NCBI RefSeq assembly: GCF_000687915.1
Contig: NZ_JHZY01000004.1
Coordinates: 7,501 to 71,500 of the forward strand
Direction: 5' to 3'
DNA from: Leeuwenhoekiella sp. MAR_2009_132
GTDB taxonomy: Bacteria > Bacteroidota > Bacteroidia > Flavobacteriales > Flavobacteriaceae
DNA: 64,000 nt
A program made the position numbers and the translations under genes. The notes below the pieces were generated by a model. It was not told where the DNA came from, made no database searches, and saw only the letters and a list, made by a program, of their open reading frames with translations. This document shows, piece after piece, positions 39,064-49,134 of the stretch; position 1 is the first letter of the stretch; each line of letters opens with the position of its first letter.

Positions 39064-40280
39064 TATATAGTGTTTACGTAGCGCTGCCCTTCAATGCTTA
39101 TGTAAGAGCCGTCTTCTATTGTTTTAATAATTTCGATTTGGGAAAGATTCTCTGAAATGATCCAGTCTGTAACTGGTATTAATTTGCCGCCCTTGTTTTC
39201 ACCTCCATTGATAAAAACGCCTCTTATCCAAGTTGTATCTGGAAGCAAATCAATAATCGTTGAGTCACCAGTATTCCAGGTTAAGTCCAAATTAAAATCA
39301 GATATATTCTGACCTATTTCCCCTTGTTCATTAACCTTCAGAGTTGCATCTACTTTATTTTCGTAGAACTCTGGAAGTTGTCCTCCTAATTTTGAGGTGT
39401 CAGCAGCTACAAACGTTTCTTTGCCAAAAACATATTCAGGTTTAGAATCATCTGTTTCAGATAAATCGCTTTGAGGCCTGATTCCTATCTCAACCCGGTC
39501 GATGACTTCCTGAACAATTGCTTCTATGTTATACCAGCTCATTACTTTTAATTTCAGATTTATAGAAACCCAGTTCTTATTAGTGGTTATTTTGTATCCG
39601 TCGGTGCAATAGCACTGGTACCCGTAACCGTCATAAACAAAGTGTCTCAATCCTTCCTTAGCGAATAACTTATTTAATTCGGTTATTTTCGTGCTCATTT
39701 CCGCTTTAGATGCGTAGATGCCATTGACTTTCACATTAATTTCAGGAGGTTGACGAAATTCGCTAAGTGCATTTGTTTTATCGATGGTCTGTTGAGCTGC
39801 TTTGAGTTCTGGAGCATCAAAACCATTTACGTTTTCAACAAGTAAACCAAACTCTGAGAATAGATCGTGACCATCAAGTCTAACTCCGTCTAATTGTGCT
39901 ACGTTGGCAAGTGCTCCAGATAGATTCGGGTTAAGTTCTATAAATTCAATACTTAAAGTTTTAACTCCTTTGTAGTCTTTCAGGATTTTAACCTGATTGA
40001 GCTTAGCTTGAAAATCTCCGTATTCTGTTGATAGCGTTTCTTCGGTTGTAATTTGCTCTAAGACTTTTGCTGAGTTATACCAGTCACTTCCTCTATAAAA
40101 AGCTTCAATGATTATTCTACGTGTGCCAAAATAAATGTCTTCTTCACTTATAAGCGGCTCAATCTCATCGCCCCAATCATAGAAGGTTTCTCCTTGACGT
40201 GCGGGCATATCTAAATAGCCCGTTATAAATTGAACGGTGATATTTAGGTCTGAAAAATTTATATTGTTGAATGATGTCAT
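39063..40280 (-). CDS. Phage distal tail/baseplate-like protein
   Basis: A 405-residue protein from ATG 40280, which overlaps the previous stop (TAATG); the longer frame starts upstream without need. It is beta-rich, with two similar front and back halves and FYDWGDEIEPLISEEDIYFG near the N-terminus. The position between the tail hub and the SGNH tail protein suggests a baseplate or distal-tail component. No precise family was identified. Confidence 0.75.
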   Translation of the reverse strand: MTSFNNINFSDLNITVQFITGYLDMPARQGETFYDWGDEIEPLISEEDIYFGTRRIIIEAFYRGSDWYNSAKVLEQITTEETLSTEYGDFQAKLNQVKILKDYKGVKTLSIEFIELNPNLSGALANVAQLDGVRLDGHDLFSEFGLLVENVNGFDAPELKAAQQTIDKTNALSEFRQPPEINVKVNGIYASKAEMSTKITELNKLFAKEGLRHFVYDGYGYQCYCTDGYKITTNKNWVSINLKLKVMSWYNIEAIVQEVIDRVEIGIRPQSDLSETDDSKPEYVFGKETFVAADTSKLGGQLPEFYENKVDATLKVNEQGEIGQNISDFNLDLTWNTGDSTIIDLLPDTTWIRGVFINGGENKGGKLIPVTDWIISENLSQIEIIKTIEDGSYISIEGQRYVNTI

Positions 40281-42697
40281 TAAAATATTAATTTGTTTGC
40301 ATGCCAATATGTTCCATCATTTATGAAGGTCCAGCACTCACCAATATTTAATCCGACAAATGCTACGTCTTGATTTGTGAAAATTTGACCTATTACATTT
40401 ATAACTTTATCCATTCGTTTAACTGTGATAACTCTTCCTTCCGGAATAGAAATTGGATTAGGTAGTGTAATGTCTAAATCTGAAGTGTTGTAACAAGAGA
40501 GATATTCGTCAAACTGCTCTACAAAGTATGTGGTTTGTGTTTCTAGTTTTTTTATACCCTTAAACCTGCCCTGTGTTTTCAAATCAAGAAAGTACCCACC
40601 GTAGGCTTCAACACCGCTTGGGTTTTCGTTGTTAGCAGATCCAAATACTCCGGCAATAAATTCAATGCCAGCTATATTGTTTATAGGTAGGTTTGAATTT
40701 CCCCTACCTATTACTGAAGCATTCCCTTTAATGTTACTTTGAGTTAAAAGAGATATATCTAAACCCGGGAAACCAGCAATTAATCCATTACTACTCAAAA
40801 ATGAAGATGAAGATTCTTGATAAATATCTCCGTCTCTTAAACAAAACACCGCGCCTGAACTACTATTTAAAGAGATTCTCTGTTTGTAAGGTCTTACTCC
40901 TGCAGCACCTTGAATATTTAGTTTGGTAACAAGCTCAATACTACCGTCAATTGCGTTAAGTTGTACTCTGGGTTCTACTTCCTCAGGCTCTTCACTCTCG
41001 TAAATCGCTTGAGAAACAACTTGTCCGTTCTGAATAAGCCAGTCGCCAATATTTGCATTTTCAGCGAGTAGCGTGTTTGTAGCAATAATTTCAAAATTGT
41101 CGTCTATAAACTGCCAGTTTGCAAGAATGAATTCTGCTGCTTGGTTATCTTCCCCTATGTAGGTGTACCATTCTTTCACACCTTCTTCATTGAACTTAAA
41201 AATGTAATCAACACGATTAAGGCTGTTGTGATAAAGTGTTTCAGGATCAAACTCTCCCATATTTACATACAAGGGAGCTTTGAAATTTCCGATGTTGTTG
41301 TAAACACGATTAAATTGCTCACTTACATATTTTTCATTCTGATAAATGGTATTCTTTATGTTTCGCTGATCTGATAGTACTTGAGCGATGTAACTTATGG
41401 TTACCTGACTTCCTATCTCAAGAGAATATTCAAATACATTATTTAGTTTTTGAGTAAGGCTTAAAATTCTAACCTGAAAATCAATTCCGAAGTCTTCGTC
41501 TGTAAGCGTTATAACATCCCCAATATTCAAATCGGTTTGATTTCTGCGTAAATACGGGTAATGTGGTGAAACCTTATAAATTACATTCGGCTGGCTGTAC
41601 TTCTCCAGATACTCCGTTGCACGTTCCAAAAGTTCTTCTTCTGCATTATCAATATATGCCTGAGGCATTTTAATATTGACAAGAACATATTTATCACCAA
41701 CTCTCGGCCTGAACGTTTCGTTAGGAGAAGTGTAATCTGTTTCGTCTGTGTAAGGAATCAGTTCTATTTCTTTAGAAGAATCTGTATATTTTAAAATCTC
41801 AAATTCACGCCCTGAGAGATCTCCGGTATTGAAAACTACTTTTGCTTTAGCGCCCCCAATTAACTGCTCGTTTATATTGAAGTCTATACTAGTATCTCTG
41901 AATTTTGTGATACTTGATGAAGAAGAAACAACTCCGTTTAATCTCGGGTAAACATCTTCAAAGGTTGCGCTTCGCTCAATGGTGCCGAACACATCAACGT
42001 TATTTTGGATTTTAGATATTTTAAGTCGAGTTGAGCCGTATTCGTTAGTAATGTTTCGTGCACTACCATAAGGATATAGCACAGTAACCAATTCAGCATT
42101 TTGAAGCGTTAAACGCTCGATATCTCGAAGCCCTTTTTTATATTCAAATTTTAGATCAGTTTCAGCACCTATCTTTTTCCGAAAAGTGATTTGCTTTGCC
42201 TTCACCTGAAATTCGCAATCAAACTCTGCCGCTAGTTTTTGAAGCGCGGCCAGACAGTTTTCATTATTAAAATTCAGGTTTTTTCCTTCTGTGGGTTCTA
42301 CGTAATCTGCAAAGTAAACTCCGGCACCATAAACGCGATTAAGGTTTGAGATTATCAAACTAACTGCATCAATAGCATCCCCAAACAAGAAAAATTCTGA
42401 ATCTTCATCAAGCATAACCTGAACATTCTTCAGGATATACATATCTGATTTGAATTGCAGATTGTAGGAGAATGTATTTTGAGACTTCTTCACCTGTGGT
42501 TCATCCAGAATTGTATAAACCGAATCCTTGAATTCAATAAAATCTCCTATCTGCAAATCAAGCTTTCGCCCTTCAATTGTAAACCTTGAAGTCACCAAGT
42601 CTTCACCTCCTATTTTTTGGCGTAATTCGGTTTGACCGTCGATCTCAATATCTTCAAGCTCAGTCTTTACCTCGCTTATGTATCTGTATATTTTCAT
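40280..42697 (-). CDS. Phage tail hub protein (Tal-like)
   Basis: An 805-residue protein directly after the tape measure. The first 330 residues resemble the phage tail-associated hub fold: FTIEGRKLDLQIGDFIEF, then NFNNENCLAALQKLAAEFDCEF. A beta-rich extension follows, with fibre-like stretches near the C-terminus. It probably caps the tail and carries the host-contact proteins. It lacks a recognisable peptidase motif. Confidence 0.8.
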   Translation of the reverse strand: MKIYRYISEVKTELEDIEIDGQTELRQKIGGEDLVTSRFTIEGRKLDLQIGDFIEFKDSVYTILDEPQVKKSQNTFSYNLQFKSDMYILKNVQVMLDEDSEFFLFGDAIDAVSLIISNLNRVYGAGVYFADYVEPTEGKNLNFNNENCLAALQKLAAEFDCEFQVKAKQITFRKKIGAETDLKFEYKKGLRDIERLTLQNAELVTVLYPYGSARNITNEYGSTRLKISKIQNNVDVFGTIERSATFEDVYPRLNGVVSSSSSITKFRDTSIDFNINEQLIGGAKAKVVFNTGDLSGREFEILKYTDSSKEIELIPYTDETDYTSPNETFRPRVGDKYVLVNIKMPQAYIDNAEEELLERATEYLEKYSQPNVIYKVSPHYPYLRRNQTDLNIGDVITLTDEDFGIDFQVRILSLTQKLNNVFEYSLEIGSQVTISYIAQVLSDQRNIKNTIYQNEKYVSEQFNRVYNNIGNFKAPLYVNMGEFDPETLYHNSLNRVDYIFKFNEEGVKEWYTYIGEDNQAAEFILANWQFIDDNFEIIATNTLLAENANIGDWLIQNGQVVSQAIYESEEPEEVEPRVQLNAIDGSIELVTKLNIQGAAGVRPYKQRISLNSSSGAVFCLRDGDIYQESSSSFLSSNGLIAGFPGLDISLLTQSNIKGNASVIGRGNSNLPINNIAGIEFIAGVFGSANNENPSGVEAYGGYFLDLKTQGRFKGIKKLETQTTYFVEQFDEYLSCYNTSDLDITLPNPISIPEGRVITVKRMDKVINVIGQIFTNQDVAFVGLNIGECWTFINDGTYWHANKLIF

Positions 42698-45600
42698 TTA
42701 TCCTCCTGCTTGAAATTGTAGTATTGCTGATTCAATACTTGCGAACCTTCCATCTATAGTTTCCAGATATCTATTGTACCTCGTGTTTACTTCTATTTGA
42801 GCCAGATAAGTAACTGCTTGTTGGTTCACCACAAGGCCCTGGCGAACATCTAATCGCATTGCGTTGAGATATCCTGCTAGAATGTTTGCAGTGTCCTCTG
42901 TGATTGCCGTAATCGCTCCACTTAATCCCTGAGCTTTTGAGCCGTCACCGTTAAGAATATCAAATCCAAAACTTTCGGCTTCATTTTGTGCATCTCTAAG
43001 AGCTTGATTGAATTGATCTGTCAACCCTTTGCTAACTTCAAAGAATCTGGCGAAGTCATCTGCAAATGAGTTATCACCACCTACATCAAAAGATTTTTCC
43101 ATTTCTTTTTGAAGCTTCTTGAACTGTTCAGAGAATATTTGATCAAAGATTAACTGCTCAACGATATCTTCAAGCACATCTGAAATTGTGTCTCCCATTG
43201 CTTGAGCTGCATCACCTCCCTGCTCAAATGCAGTAACTAAACTATCTCTAAGACTAGAACCTAAGTCACCCGCTAAAACTTCAACAACTTCTGCAATCTG
43301 TTCTTTTGCTTTGTCAATTTGCTCCTGCCAGGCGATGGTATCTTCTATAAGTATTTTTGTAGCATCATTAACTAATTTTTGATCAACAAGTGTTTGAGCC
43401 AATTCAACGTTAAATGACTTTTGCCCGTCTGCAGCTGTTTTAATTAACTCCGGATATTCTTCTAGTAGCGAAGTGTATTGATCTTTCTTCTTTTTCCCTC
43501 CGAAAAGTCCAGCTACTGCTCCTACTACGCCACCTACTACTGCCCCCACTACGTTACCAATAACAGGAACAACACTTCCTATTGCTGCACCAAGTACGGC
43601 TCCAGATCCTGCTCCTTTGAGAACGTTGTTAATATCTACCGCATTTCGCTGACCTATTTTAACCTGACCATCACTAAGCGCATTTAAGCTATCCTGGTAA
43701 CTTGAGTTTGCAAGTTTTAAGGCGTCGATTCCTTTTTCAATTTTATTGATGTAATCTTCTGTAAAGACGTTATCGTTTGCTGAAGCTTGCGTTCTTACTT
43801 GTTCGTTTAGAAGTCTATTGTATTCTTTTTGTTGAGATATTACCGAATTATAAAAATCCTCTTCAGCCTTTTTTCTCTTTGCAGAAGCTGAAATAATCAT
43901 TCCTGTAAGATCTATAGCTGCTCCGATACCGGCACTTATTACCTCTCCTTCACTTGTATTTTCGTCTAAAACTTTAAATAAAGAATCTACCTGACGAGTA
44001 ACATCTACCAAACCATTTAGAAGGTCTGCCATCCCTTCCTCTCCAATGTTCCTGAATATTTCAGCAGAGGATCTAAGTTTTTCAGATATATCTTCAATAT
44101 GCTTTTGCCATACAGCTCGTTGAGCATCTGAAATTTTACCTTCTATTTCTGTAATTTGATCTGCGCTTAGATTGGCTACATTCAATCTTTGTCTCCAGTA
44201 TTCTATATAATCTCTAAGCTGCTGATGGGTTAAGCTATCTAATGCCCGGTAAACATCTTCGTATAGATTTTTTTCATCTTCAGTTCCTTCTTCGGCTTCC
44301 TCAAGTCTTTTTCTCCAGTAATTAACGCGATCTTGAATATCTGGCCTATCTGTATCACTTGCTGCGTCTCTTTCTATTTCAACTGCTCGTAACTGACGTC
44401 TTATATAATCTATAGACGTGTTGTTTATTTCTACATCTATAGGTACGGTAATAGGATCTAGTGTTGAAACAAATTTTGCAATCTCTCTATTTAAATCTAT
44501 CCCCGCATTTTCTGCAGCAACTGCAATTTTTTGCTGATCTGCAAAGGATTTAGTTTGAGCTAATTTATTTTTTAAAAATTCACCGTAATCTGCACCTTGC
44601 TTAAGAAGGGATTCAAATTGCTTATCAGCTATTTCCTGACCAATTTGATTAACAACTGCCTCGTAAGCCTTGTATTTATCTTCTTGAGATTTTAGCATCT
44701 CAATAAATGCGTCCTTGACTGTACCGCCTGCTCCCGAGCCTGTAGGCGTGTAATTACTATTTAATGCGCGTTGTCTGGCTTTAGCAGCTTTTACAATTTC
44801 CTCATTATCAGATTCAAGATATTTTTTAAGTGCCTCATTGTTGGCTTTATAATCTTGAATTGAAACGCTATTAAGCTCCTGAAGTATTCCTTCAATTTTA
44901 ATGCGCTCTTTTAGGTAATCTTGCCTTGCAGATACAGCTTCTTTAATTGATTCTGTTTCAAATTTGCCGTATTTAGCGTTAAGTTCTTGGAGTGAATTTA
45001 TGTTTTGTATTTCCTGAATAACAAAGCCTGAATCTCTATTGTTATCAGAAAGCGAGCGTGCATAATTATCTGCCGCTTTTTGTGTTTTTTTATAGCGCTC
45101 TTCAAGAGTGCCTAAAGTCTTACCAAGATTATCATATTGCTCTAAATCTGAAAAAGGAACATCTACACGTTTTTGACCTGAGGCGTTGCTATCTACTAGC
45201 AATGCTCTGATCTTTCTTATTTTTTCTAGTCGATCATCTTCACTATCAATGATTTTATTTAACTCTTTTTGATAGGAAGATTGAAGCTTTGGCAAACCAC
45301 CCAAAAATTCAGCATACTCTTTGTAAAGGTCTGATCCGGTCTCACGCTGTTGTTTTGAAAATCTATTTACAACTTCCTGTATATTATTGAGATCATCACC
45401 AAACTTATCATCAACAATAGTCTTATTTAGAGCATACTCATTAAACCTACGTACAGCCTCACCTAATTTATCATAAGCATCGGTTTGGCTATTAATACCA
45501 GCAACTACAGAAGGGTTTATTCTCTCAATCTCTGCGAGTATTTCGATTCTTCTACTTTCTTCTGTGTTGAGATCTTTGTATTCTGCGTAAAGCTCATTAA

Positions 45601-46708
45601 CCTTTTCAGCCTGATCTTCATATTTCTTAGATAAGCTTTCTGTAGGGCCAATTATGCGATTTAGATTAGCTGCAATACCGTTACTCATTTCAAGAACTGC
45701 ATTGCCTATTTCATAAGATTTAGCCTTTACTCTATTGCCAAATATTTCCCATTGATTAGCTGTTGTTTCAGTAATAATGTCAAAAGCTCTGTCAACACTT
45801 CCTGCTGCTTCGCTCATTGCGAGCATATCTTCAGTTGCTCCCTGTAGATTAGGACCAGCAATTGCAAGAACAGCGTTTACAGCTTCTACTCTACCAGTAA
45901 GTTCTTTCAATTTGTTTTGACCACCTCCAGCTTCATCGTATAATTTCTGAAACGCTTGTTGTAGTGTAAGAGACTTAGAAGCGCCTTCACCTAACACTTC
46001 GTTTGCAGCTTCAATCGCTGAACGAATTTGCGTCATTGCTTGTGCTCCTGGTGTACCTTGTTTTGTCAAGGTTGCAATTGCACCTGCTATTTCTTCAAAA
46101 GAGAAACCAGATGCAGCCGCTAACGGTGCTACTTGTGCGATTTGCCTGGAAAGCTCTTCAAAGGATATCTTACCGCGATCAACTGCAGCGAACATAACAT
46201 CCGCTACTCGTGCTGCGTCTTTTGCTTCAAGACCAAAAGCGTTTAGGATTGTAGTTAAACCGTCCGAAGCAACTGCAGTAGTTGTTACACCCGCTGTTGC
46301 TGCTTTAGCTGCAATTTCTAATAATTCAAGAGCGTCTGCAGCCTCATAACCAGAACCGATAATATCATATAATCCACGTGCTAAACCGTCTGGCGGCTCT
46401 GTTCCTAACTGCGTATAAAGATCAAATACCTTTCGCGTTAACTCATCAAATTCCTTTTGTGGAAGACCGGCAATTGTTTTGACTTCTGCCATTGCAGATT
46501 CAAAATCTTTAGCCATTTTATAACCCTCGTTTGCTATTGCTGCAAATGCTGAAGCGGCACCAATCACAAGTGCAGCGAAAGGATTTATACGTGCGATTGA
46601 TCCTGCAAGGTCTTGAACAATACCAATCGCATCTCCTGCTCCGCGTTGAAGTCCTGTGTTATCTAATCCCGTGCTGAAGTACAAACTGTTGTCTCCCCGT
46701 ACTGCCAT
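42698..46708 (-). CDS. Tail tape measure protein (TP901 type)
   Basis: A 1336-residue protein from ATG 46708 (MAVRGDNSLYF); the frame reaching 46726 starts with TTG. The TP901 core lies at about 75-260 (GFSFEEIAGAIATL, then TPGAQAMTQIRSAIEA). Long coiled coils fill 350-1000, and a Gly/Val-rich hydrophobic segment lies at about 1030-1070. It sets tail length and helps DNA entry. It has its own late promoter at 46724-46785 with a leader of only about 10 bases. Confidence 0.95.
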   Translation of the reverse strand: MAVRGDNSLYFSTGLDNTGLQRGAGDAIGIVQDLAGSIARINPFAALVIGAASAFAAIANEGYKMAKDFESAMAEVKTIAGLPQKEFDELTRKVFDLYTQLGTEPPDGLARGLYDIIGSGYEAADALELLEIAAKAATAGVTTTAVASDGLTTILNAFGLEAKDAARVADVMFAAVDRGKISFEELSRQIAQVAPLAAASGFSFEEIAGAIATLTKQGTPGAQAMTQIRSAIEAANEVLGEGASKSLTLQQAFQKLYDEAGGGQNKLKELTGRVEAVNAVLAIAGPNLQGATEDMLAMSEAAGSVDRAFDIITETTANQWEIFGNRVKAKSYEIGNAVLEMSNGIAANLNRIIGPTESLSKKYEDQAEKVNELYAEYKDLNTEESRRIEILAEIERINPSVVAGINSQTDAYDKLGEAVRRFNEYALNKTIVDDKFGDDLNNIQEVVNRFSKQQRETGSDLYKEYAEFLGGLPKLQSSYQKELNKIIDSEDDRLEKIRKIRALLVDSNASGQKRVDVPFSDLEQYDNLGKTLGTLEERYKKTQKAADNYARSLSDNNRDSGFVIQEIQNINSLQELNAKYGKFETESIKEAVSARQDYLKERIKIEGILQELNSVSIQDYKANNEALKKYLESDNEEIVKAAKARQRALNSNYTPTGSGAGGTVKDAFIEMLKSQEDKYKAYEAVVNQIGQEIADKQFESLLKQGADYGEFLKNKLAQTKSFADQQKIAVAAENAGIDLNREIAKFVSTLDPITVPIDVEINNTSIDYIRRQLRAVEIERDAASDTDRPDIQDRVNYWRKRLEEAEEGTEDEKNLYEDVYRALDSLTHQQLRDYIEYWRQRLNVANLSADQITEIEGKISDAQRAVWQKHIEDISEKLRSSAEIFRNIGEEGMADLLNGLVDVTRQVDSLFKVLDENTSEGEVISAGIGAAIDLTGMIISASAKRKKAEEDFYNSVISQQKEYNRLLNEQVRTQASANDNVFTEDYINKIEKGIDALKLANSSYQDSLNALSDGQVKIGQRNAVDINNVLKGAGSGAVLGAAIGSVVPVIGNVVGAVVGGVVGAVAGLFGGKKKKDQYTSLLEEYPELIKTAADGQKSFNVELAQTLVDQKLVNDATKILIEDTIAWQEQIDKAKEQIAEVVEVLAGDLGSSLRDSLVTAFEQGGDAAQAMGDTISDVLEDIVEQLIFDQIFSEQFKKLQKEMEKSFDVGGDNSFADDFARFFEVSKGLTDQFNQALRDAQNEAESFGFDILNGDGSKAQGLSGAITAITEDTANILAGYLNAMRLDVRQGLVVNQQAVTYLAQIEVNTRYNRYLETIDGRFASIESAILQFQAGG

Positions 46709-46723
46709 TGTTTTCTTTTCCTG

Positions 46724-46785
46724 CAAAGTAGTTTTACAGGGTTAAGAATTTTGGGTTTTTGGCGTTGGGTGTGCGTAGGTGGTAT
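46724..46785 (-). promoter_or_regulatory. Phage late promoter with 20-bp upstream element (tape measure unit)
   Basis: The minus strand reads ATACCACCTACGCACACCCA (46785 to 46766), then exactly 35 bases, then TACTTTG (46730-46724), a -7-like box. The same 20-mer and the same 35-base distance occur before the scaffold gene. No normal -33 TTG is present, so an activator probably binds the 20-mer. Confidence 0.65.
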
Positions 46786-46844
46786 TTGATTTGTGATAGG
46801 ATTCTATGAATAAATAAATCAGTTCGTTTCCCTAAATTGCGGCT

Positions 46845-47492
46845 ATGTACATCCTTCAATTCCGAAAATCCAAATCAAAGAACTTTCCGGAGGCTTTAAA
46901 GCTCGCTCAGGAGTTTGGAGCGGAGTATGATGGAACAACCGTAACTCTTGAAATCTCTGATCTTCTTAATGCTTATGTGCATATCAGAACGCTTTTCGGA
47001 ATCATTCAAAACTGGAGCAGTACTAAGGCAACTTATAACGGAAAACCAGTAGAGCCCTATCAATTCATTTTACAAGCTCACTGGATAGGTGATTGCTATG
47101 ATGAAGCACTACTTGGTAGAAGTTGCGGAACTGGCTGGGAATGTTTAAAACTGGATAATGTCAAATACAACTTACCTTCCGGGTTTTTCAAATCACATCG
47201 GTATTGGTATCAATTTGGTGAATGGAAGGGCAAGAAGTGGAATATCAATAAGCAGGATATTTTCAACACCCTTTTAGATTACGCCAATTCAAAAGGGATT
47301 TCGCTTTGTCCGTTTTTTGATGAAACGAAATTGCAGTTTATCGTTGGGAATCTACCTGACTTCTTAATTGCTGATGGCGTGACTTTTGAAACGGTATTTG
47401 AAGATAAATACTTAAGATGTGAAATACTGCAAGTGCCGGTGGGGATTAAACACTTGCAGATAGATAATGTAATGAAGAGGATTGATATCTAA
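46845..47492 (+). CDS. Lone plus-strand accessory (moron) protein
   Basis: A 215-residue soluble protein with several Cys and Trp residues (RSCGTGWECL, then HRYWYQFGEWKGKKW). No family is recognised. It lies opposite to all neighbours between the tape measure and the tail chaperone. Its TAA stop directly abuts the frameshifted chaperone stop with no gap. This is the layout of a phage moron expressed in the lysogen. A defence, exclusion or host-modifying role is possible but unproven. Confidence 0.7.
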   Translation: MYILQFRKSKSKNFPEALKLAQEFGAEYDGTTVTLEISDLLNAYVHIRTLFGIIQNWSSTKATYNGKPVEPYQFILQAHWIGDCYDEALLGRSCGTGWECLKLDNVKYNLPSGFFKSHRYWYQFGEWKGKKWNINKQDIFNTLLDYANSKGISLCPFFDETKLQFIVGNLPDFLIADGVTFETVFEDKYLRCEILQVPVGIKHLQIDNVMKRIDI

Positions 47493-48136
47493 TTATTTCT
47501 TCATCGCTTTAGATATGATTGAATTGAAGTCATTGGTTTCCGGCTCTTCTTTTTTATCTGACTTTGATTTGGGTATAGATGCGTTAAGTAGTACTATAGA
47601 TTGAAAGCTCATTCCCCAAAGTGCTTTATGATAGTCGTAATGGTAATAGTGCGATACACTACCTATCGTTTGAAAAGGGTTTAATCTTCTTGGCTTCTCA
47701 TCATCATCGGATTTGTCTGGCTGGCAATCTGGAAAGAGTGCAAAAAAAAATCTGACTGCATCTTAAGTGTAGTTTCTTGAAATATCTGGTAGATGTCTTT
47801 CGGGGTGCAGTTTTTTTTCAAGAAAGGCTCGTACCATTCTGGATAAGCTGATTCTTTTGCGTGGGCCAGTATGCAGATGACCCTTATCATATTATCAGCA
47901 TAAGGCAAAGCATCTGCAAATGTTATTTGAGCCTCTGGCTTTGTGAGGTGGTTAGGTAAGTTTTGAATTTCACTTGCGCATAATGCCAGCACTCCCATAG
48001 AAGGAGGTTTTACTACAAATTCTAATTCTTTATTTTGCTTCAAATTGTCGGGAAGCATTGTGCTGTCTTGCACGTCTATTATATATCGGCTTGGTTTTTC
48101 GATCAAGGCCGCTATAAGCTTTTGTTTGTCGTTCAT
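47493..48136 (-). CDS. Tail assembly chaperone GT fusion made by -1 frameshift
   Basis: The 151-codon chaperone frame (47681-48136) is joined by a -1 shift at a run of nine T (47750-47742) to a second open frame ending at 47493, giving about 214 residues. The added part runs ALFPDCQPDKSDDDEKPRRL and on to ISKAMKK. The -1 frame is fully open for 85 codons. The position between tail tube and tape measure genes is where siphophages make the G and GT proteins needed for tail assembly. Confidence 0.85.
47681..48136 (-). CDS. Tail assembly chaperone, unshifted G form
   Basis: A 151-residue protein. It is helical, with an acidic middle, and ends soon after the slippery site (SQTNPMMMRSQED). It is the abundant form of the chaperone that wraps the tape measure protein during tail assembly. 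It lies 66 bp after the tail tube gene. Confidence 0.82.
   Translation of the reverse strand: MNDKQKLIAALIEKPSRYIIDVQDSTMLPDNLKQNKELEFVVKPPSMGVLALCASEIQNLPNHLTKPEAQITFADALPYADNMIRVICILAHAKESAYPEWYEPFLKKNCTPKDIYQIFQETTLKMQSDFFLHSFQIASQTNPMMMRSQED
47741..47753 (-). promoter_or_regulatory. Slippery site for programmed -1 frameshift
   Basis: The minus strand reads GATTTTTTTTTG with frame-0 codons GAT TTT TTT TTG. T-runs allow both tRNAs to re-pair after a one-base slip. It is the only place that joins the two overlapping open frames without an added stop. Confidence 0.8.
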
Positions 48137-48202
48137 TTTTCAAGATGTCAAAAAAAGCCTATACCGGTCACAGCATAGGCTTTCAATTATTAACCAAAAT
48201 AA

Positions 48203-48742
48203 TTAAACTACGTCCTCAAATCCCTTTGTGTATGGGCTTCCTTGCACTCCCGCTTCAGAAACTGGTGTGTTTGCAGTTATTGTGATGTCGATTGCTGGCA
48301 AACCGTTTTTAGTGATTGTACCTTGCTCTCTTGCGTTGACTTTTCCAAAAGGAATTTTTAATACTGCTCTTTTGCCTTTTATCTCTTTACCACTAATTTT
48401 CATAGAAAGATAAATACTAGGTTTTGATGCAGGTGCCATATAAAAACCTTCATCGTCACCATCATCAACTGTTCCGACTTTACCTCCCATTAAAATGACT
48501 TGTTGTGCTGGAGTAACTCCAAATAAACGAGCGGTTACTGTAGTTGGATCTGCTGTATCGTCAACAGTAAGATAACTATCGTTTTTTTCTGTAGGTATAT
48601 TTGTTTCGTTAGAGTTTGACCCTTCAATAACTACCGATCCTACCTCTATATCGGTAAATTCCGTTAATACTGCTCCCATTACACCATCACCAGGTGTACC
48701 GAGTTCAAATTTTTCAACGCCTAAAATGTTGTTCGTTTTCAT
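48203..48742 (-). CDS. Major tail tube protein
   Basis: A 179-residue beta-rich protein with no Cys. It opens NNILGVEKFELGTPGDGVMG and has PAQQVILMGGKVG and PFGKVNAREQG segments typical of Bacteroidota phage tail tubes. The position just before the chaperone fits the conserved tail order. It overlaps the preceding gene by 4 bases. Confidence 0.82.
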   Translation of the reverse strand: MKTNNILGVEKFELGTPGDGVMGAVLTEFTDIEVGSVVIEGSNSNETNIPTEKNDSYLTVDDTADPTTVTARLFGVTPAQQVILMGGKVGTVDDGDDEGFYMAPASKPSIYLSMKISGKEIKGKRAVLKIPFGKVNAREQGTITKNGLPAIDITITANTPVSEAGVQGSPYTKGFEDVV

Positions 48743-49134
48743 AATGTTTGAAATTCGATTCTTATGTTATAATAACTCATTCCGTCTCTGTCTGGGTCAT
48801 CAAATATTCCCTTGTCATCATCTATTTGAAAATAGAAAGTGCCGTTTTCGGTTGTTATTTGAGTTTCATCCAGTAATGGAATTATAATGTCTGTTAGCTT
48901 TTGAAATCTGCTGTGATTGTCTTCTCCTGCGGATAGCTTTTGAGTGTGAATGTTCACATTCGCAAAACCGTTCTGCAAGTACTGATTCGGATTGTTGATC
49001 GTGTTAAGCGCGATAAATTCTGATTGAGTGATTTTTGAAACCTGACCGAATTTAATGGTCTGGATTTCATCGGTAACAACCGGCACGTTTAAGATCTGGT
49101 ATAAGGCCAGTAATATGTTATAAGTTGATTGCAC
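48739..49134 (-). CDS. Tail terminator/completion-like protein
   Basis: A 131-residue protein in the slot of the tail terminator, between the gp10-like gene and the tail tube. The sequence shows alternating helix and beta strands, and no clear family motif. The function is from position only. It overlaps both neighbours, so the connector genes are tightly coupled. Confidence 0.7.
   Translation of the reverse strand: MQSTYNILLALYQILNVPVVTDEIQTIKFGQVSKITQSEFIALNTINNPNQYLQNGFANVNIHTQKLSAGEDNHSRFQKLTDIIIPLLDETQITTENGTFYFQIDDDKGIFDDPDRDGMSYYNIRIEFQTL

Noticed and set aside
43478..43687. Plus-strand frames opposite the tape measure gene, and similar frames elsewhere in the late genes
   Set aside because: They mirror coding sequence of the real gene and have unlikely composition.
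46709..46726. Tape measure start at 46726
   Set aside because: The codon is TTG inside the late promoter -7 box; ATG 46708 is the natural start.
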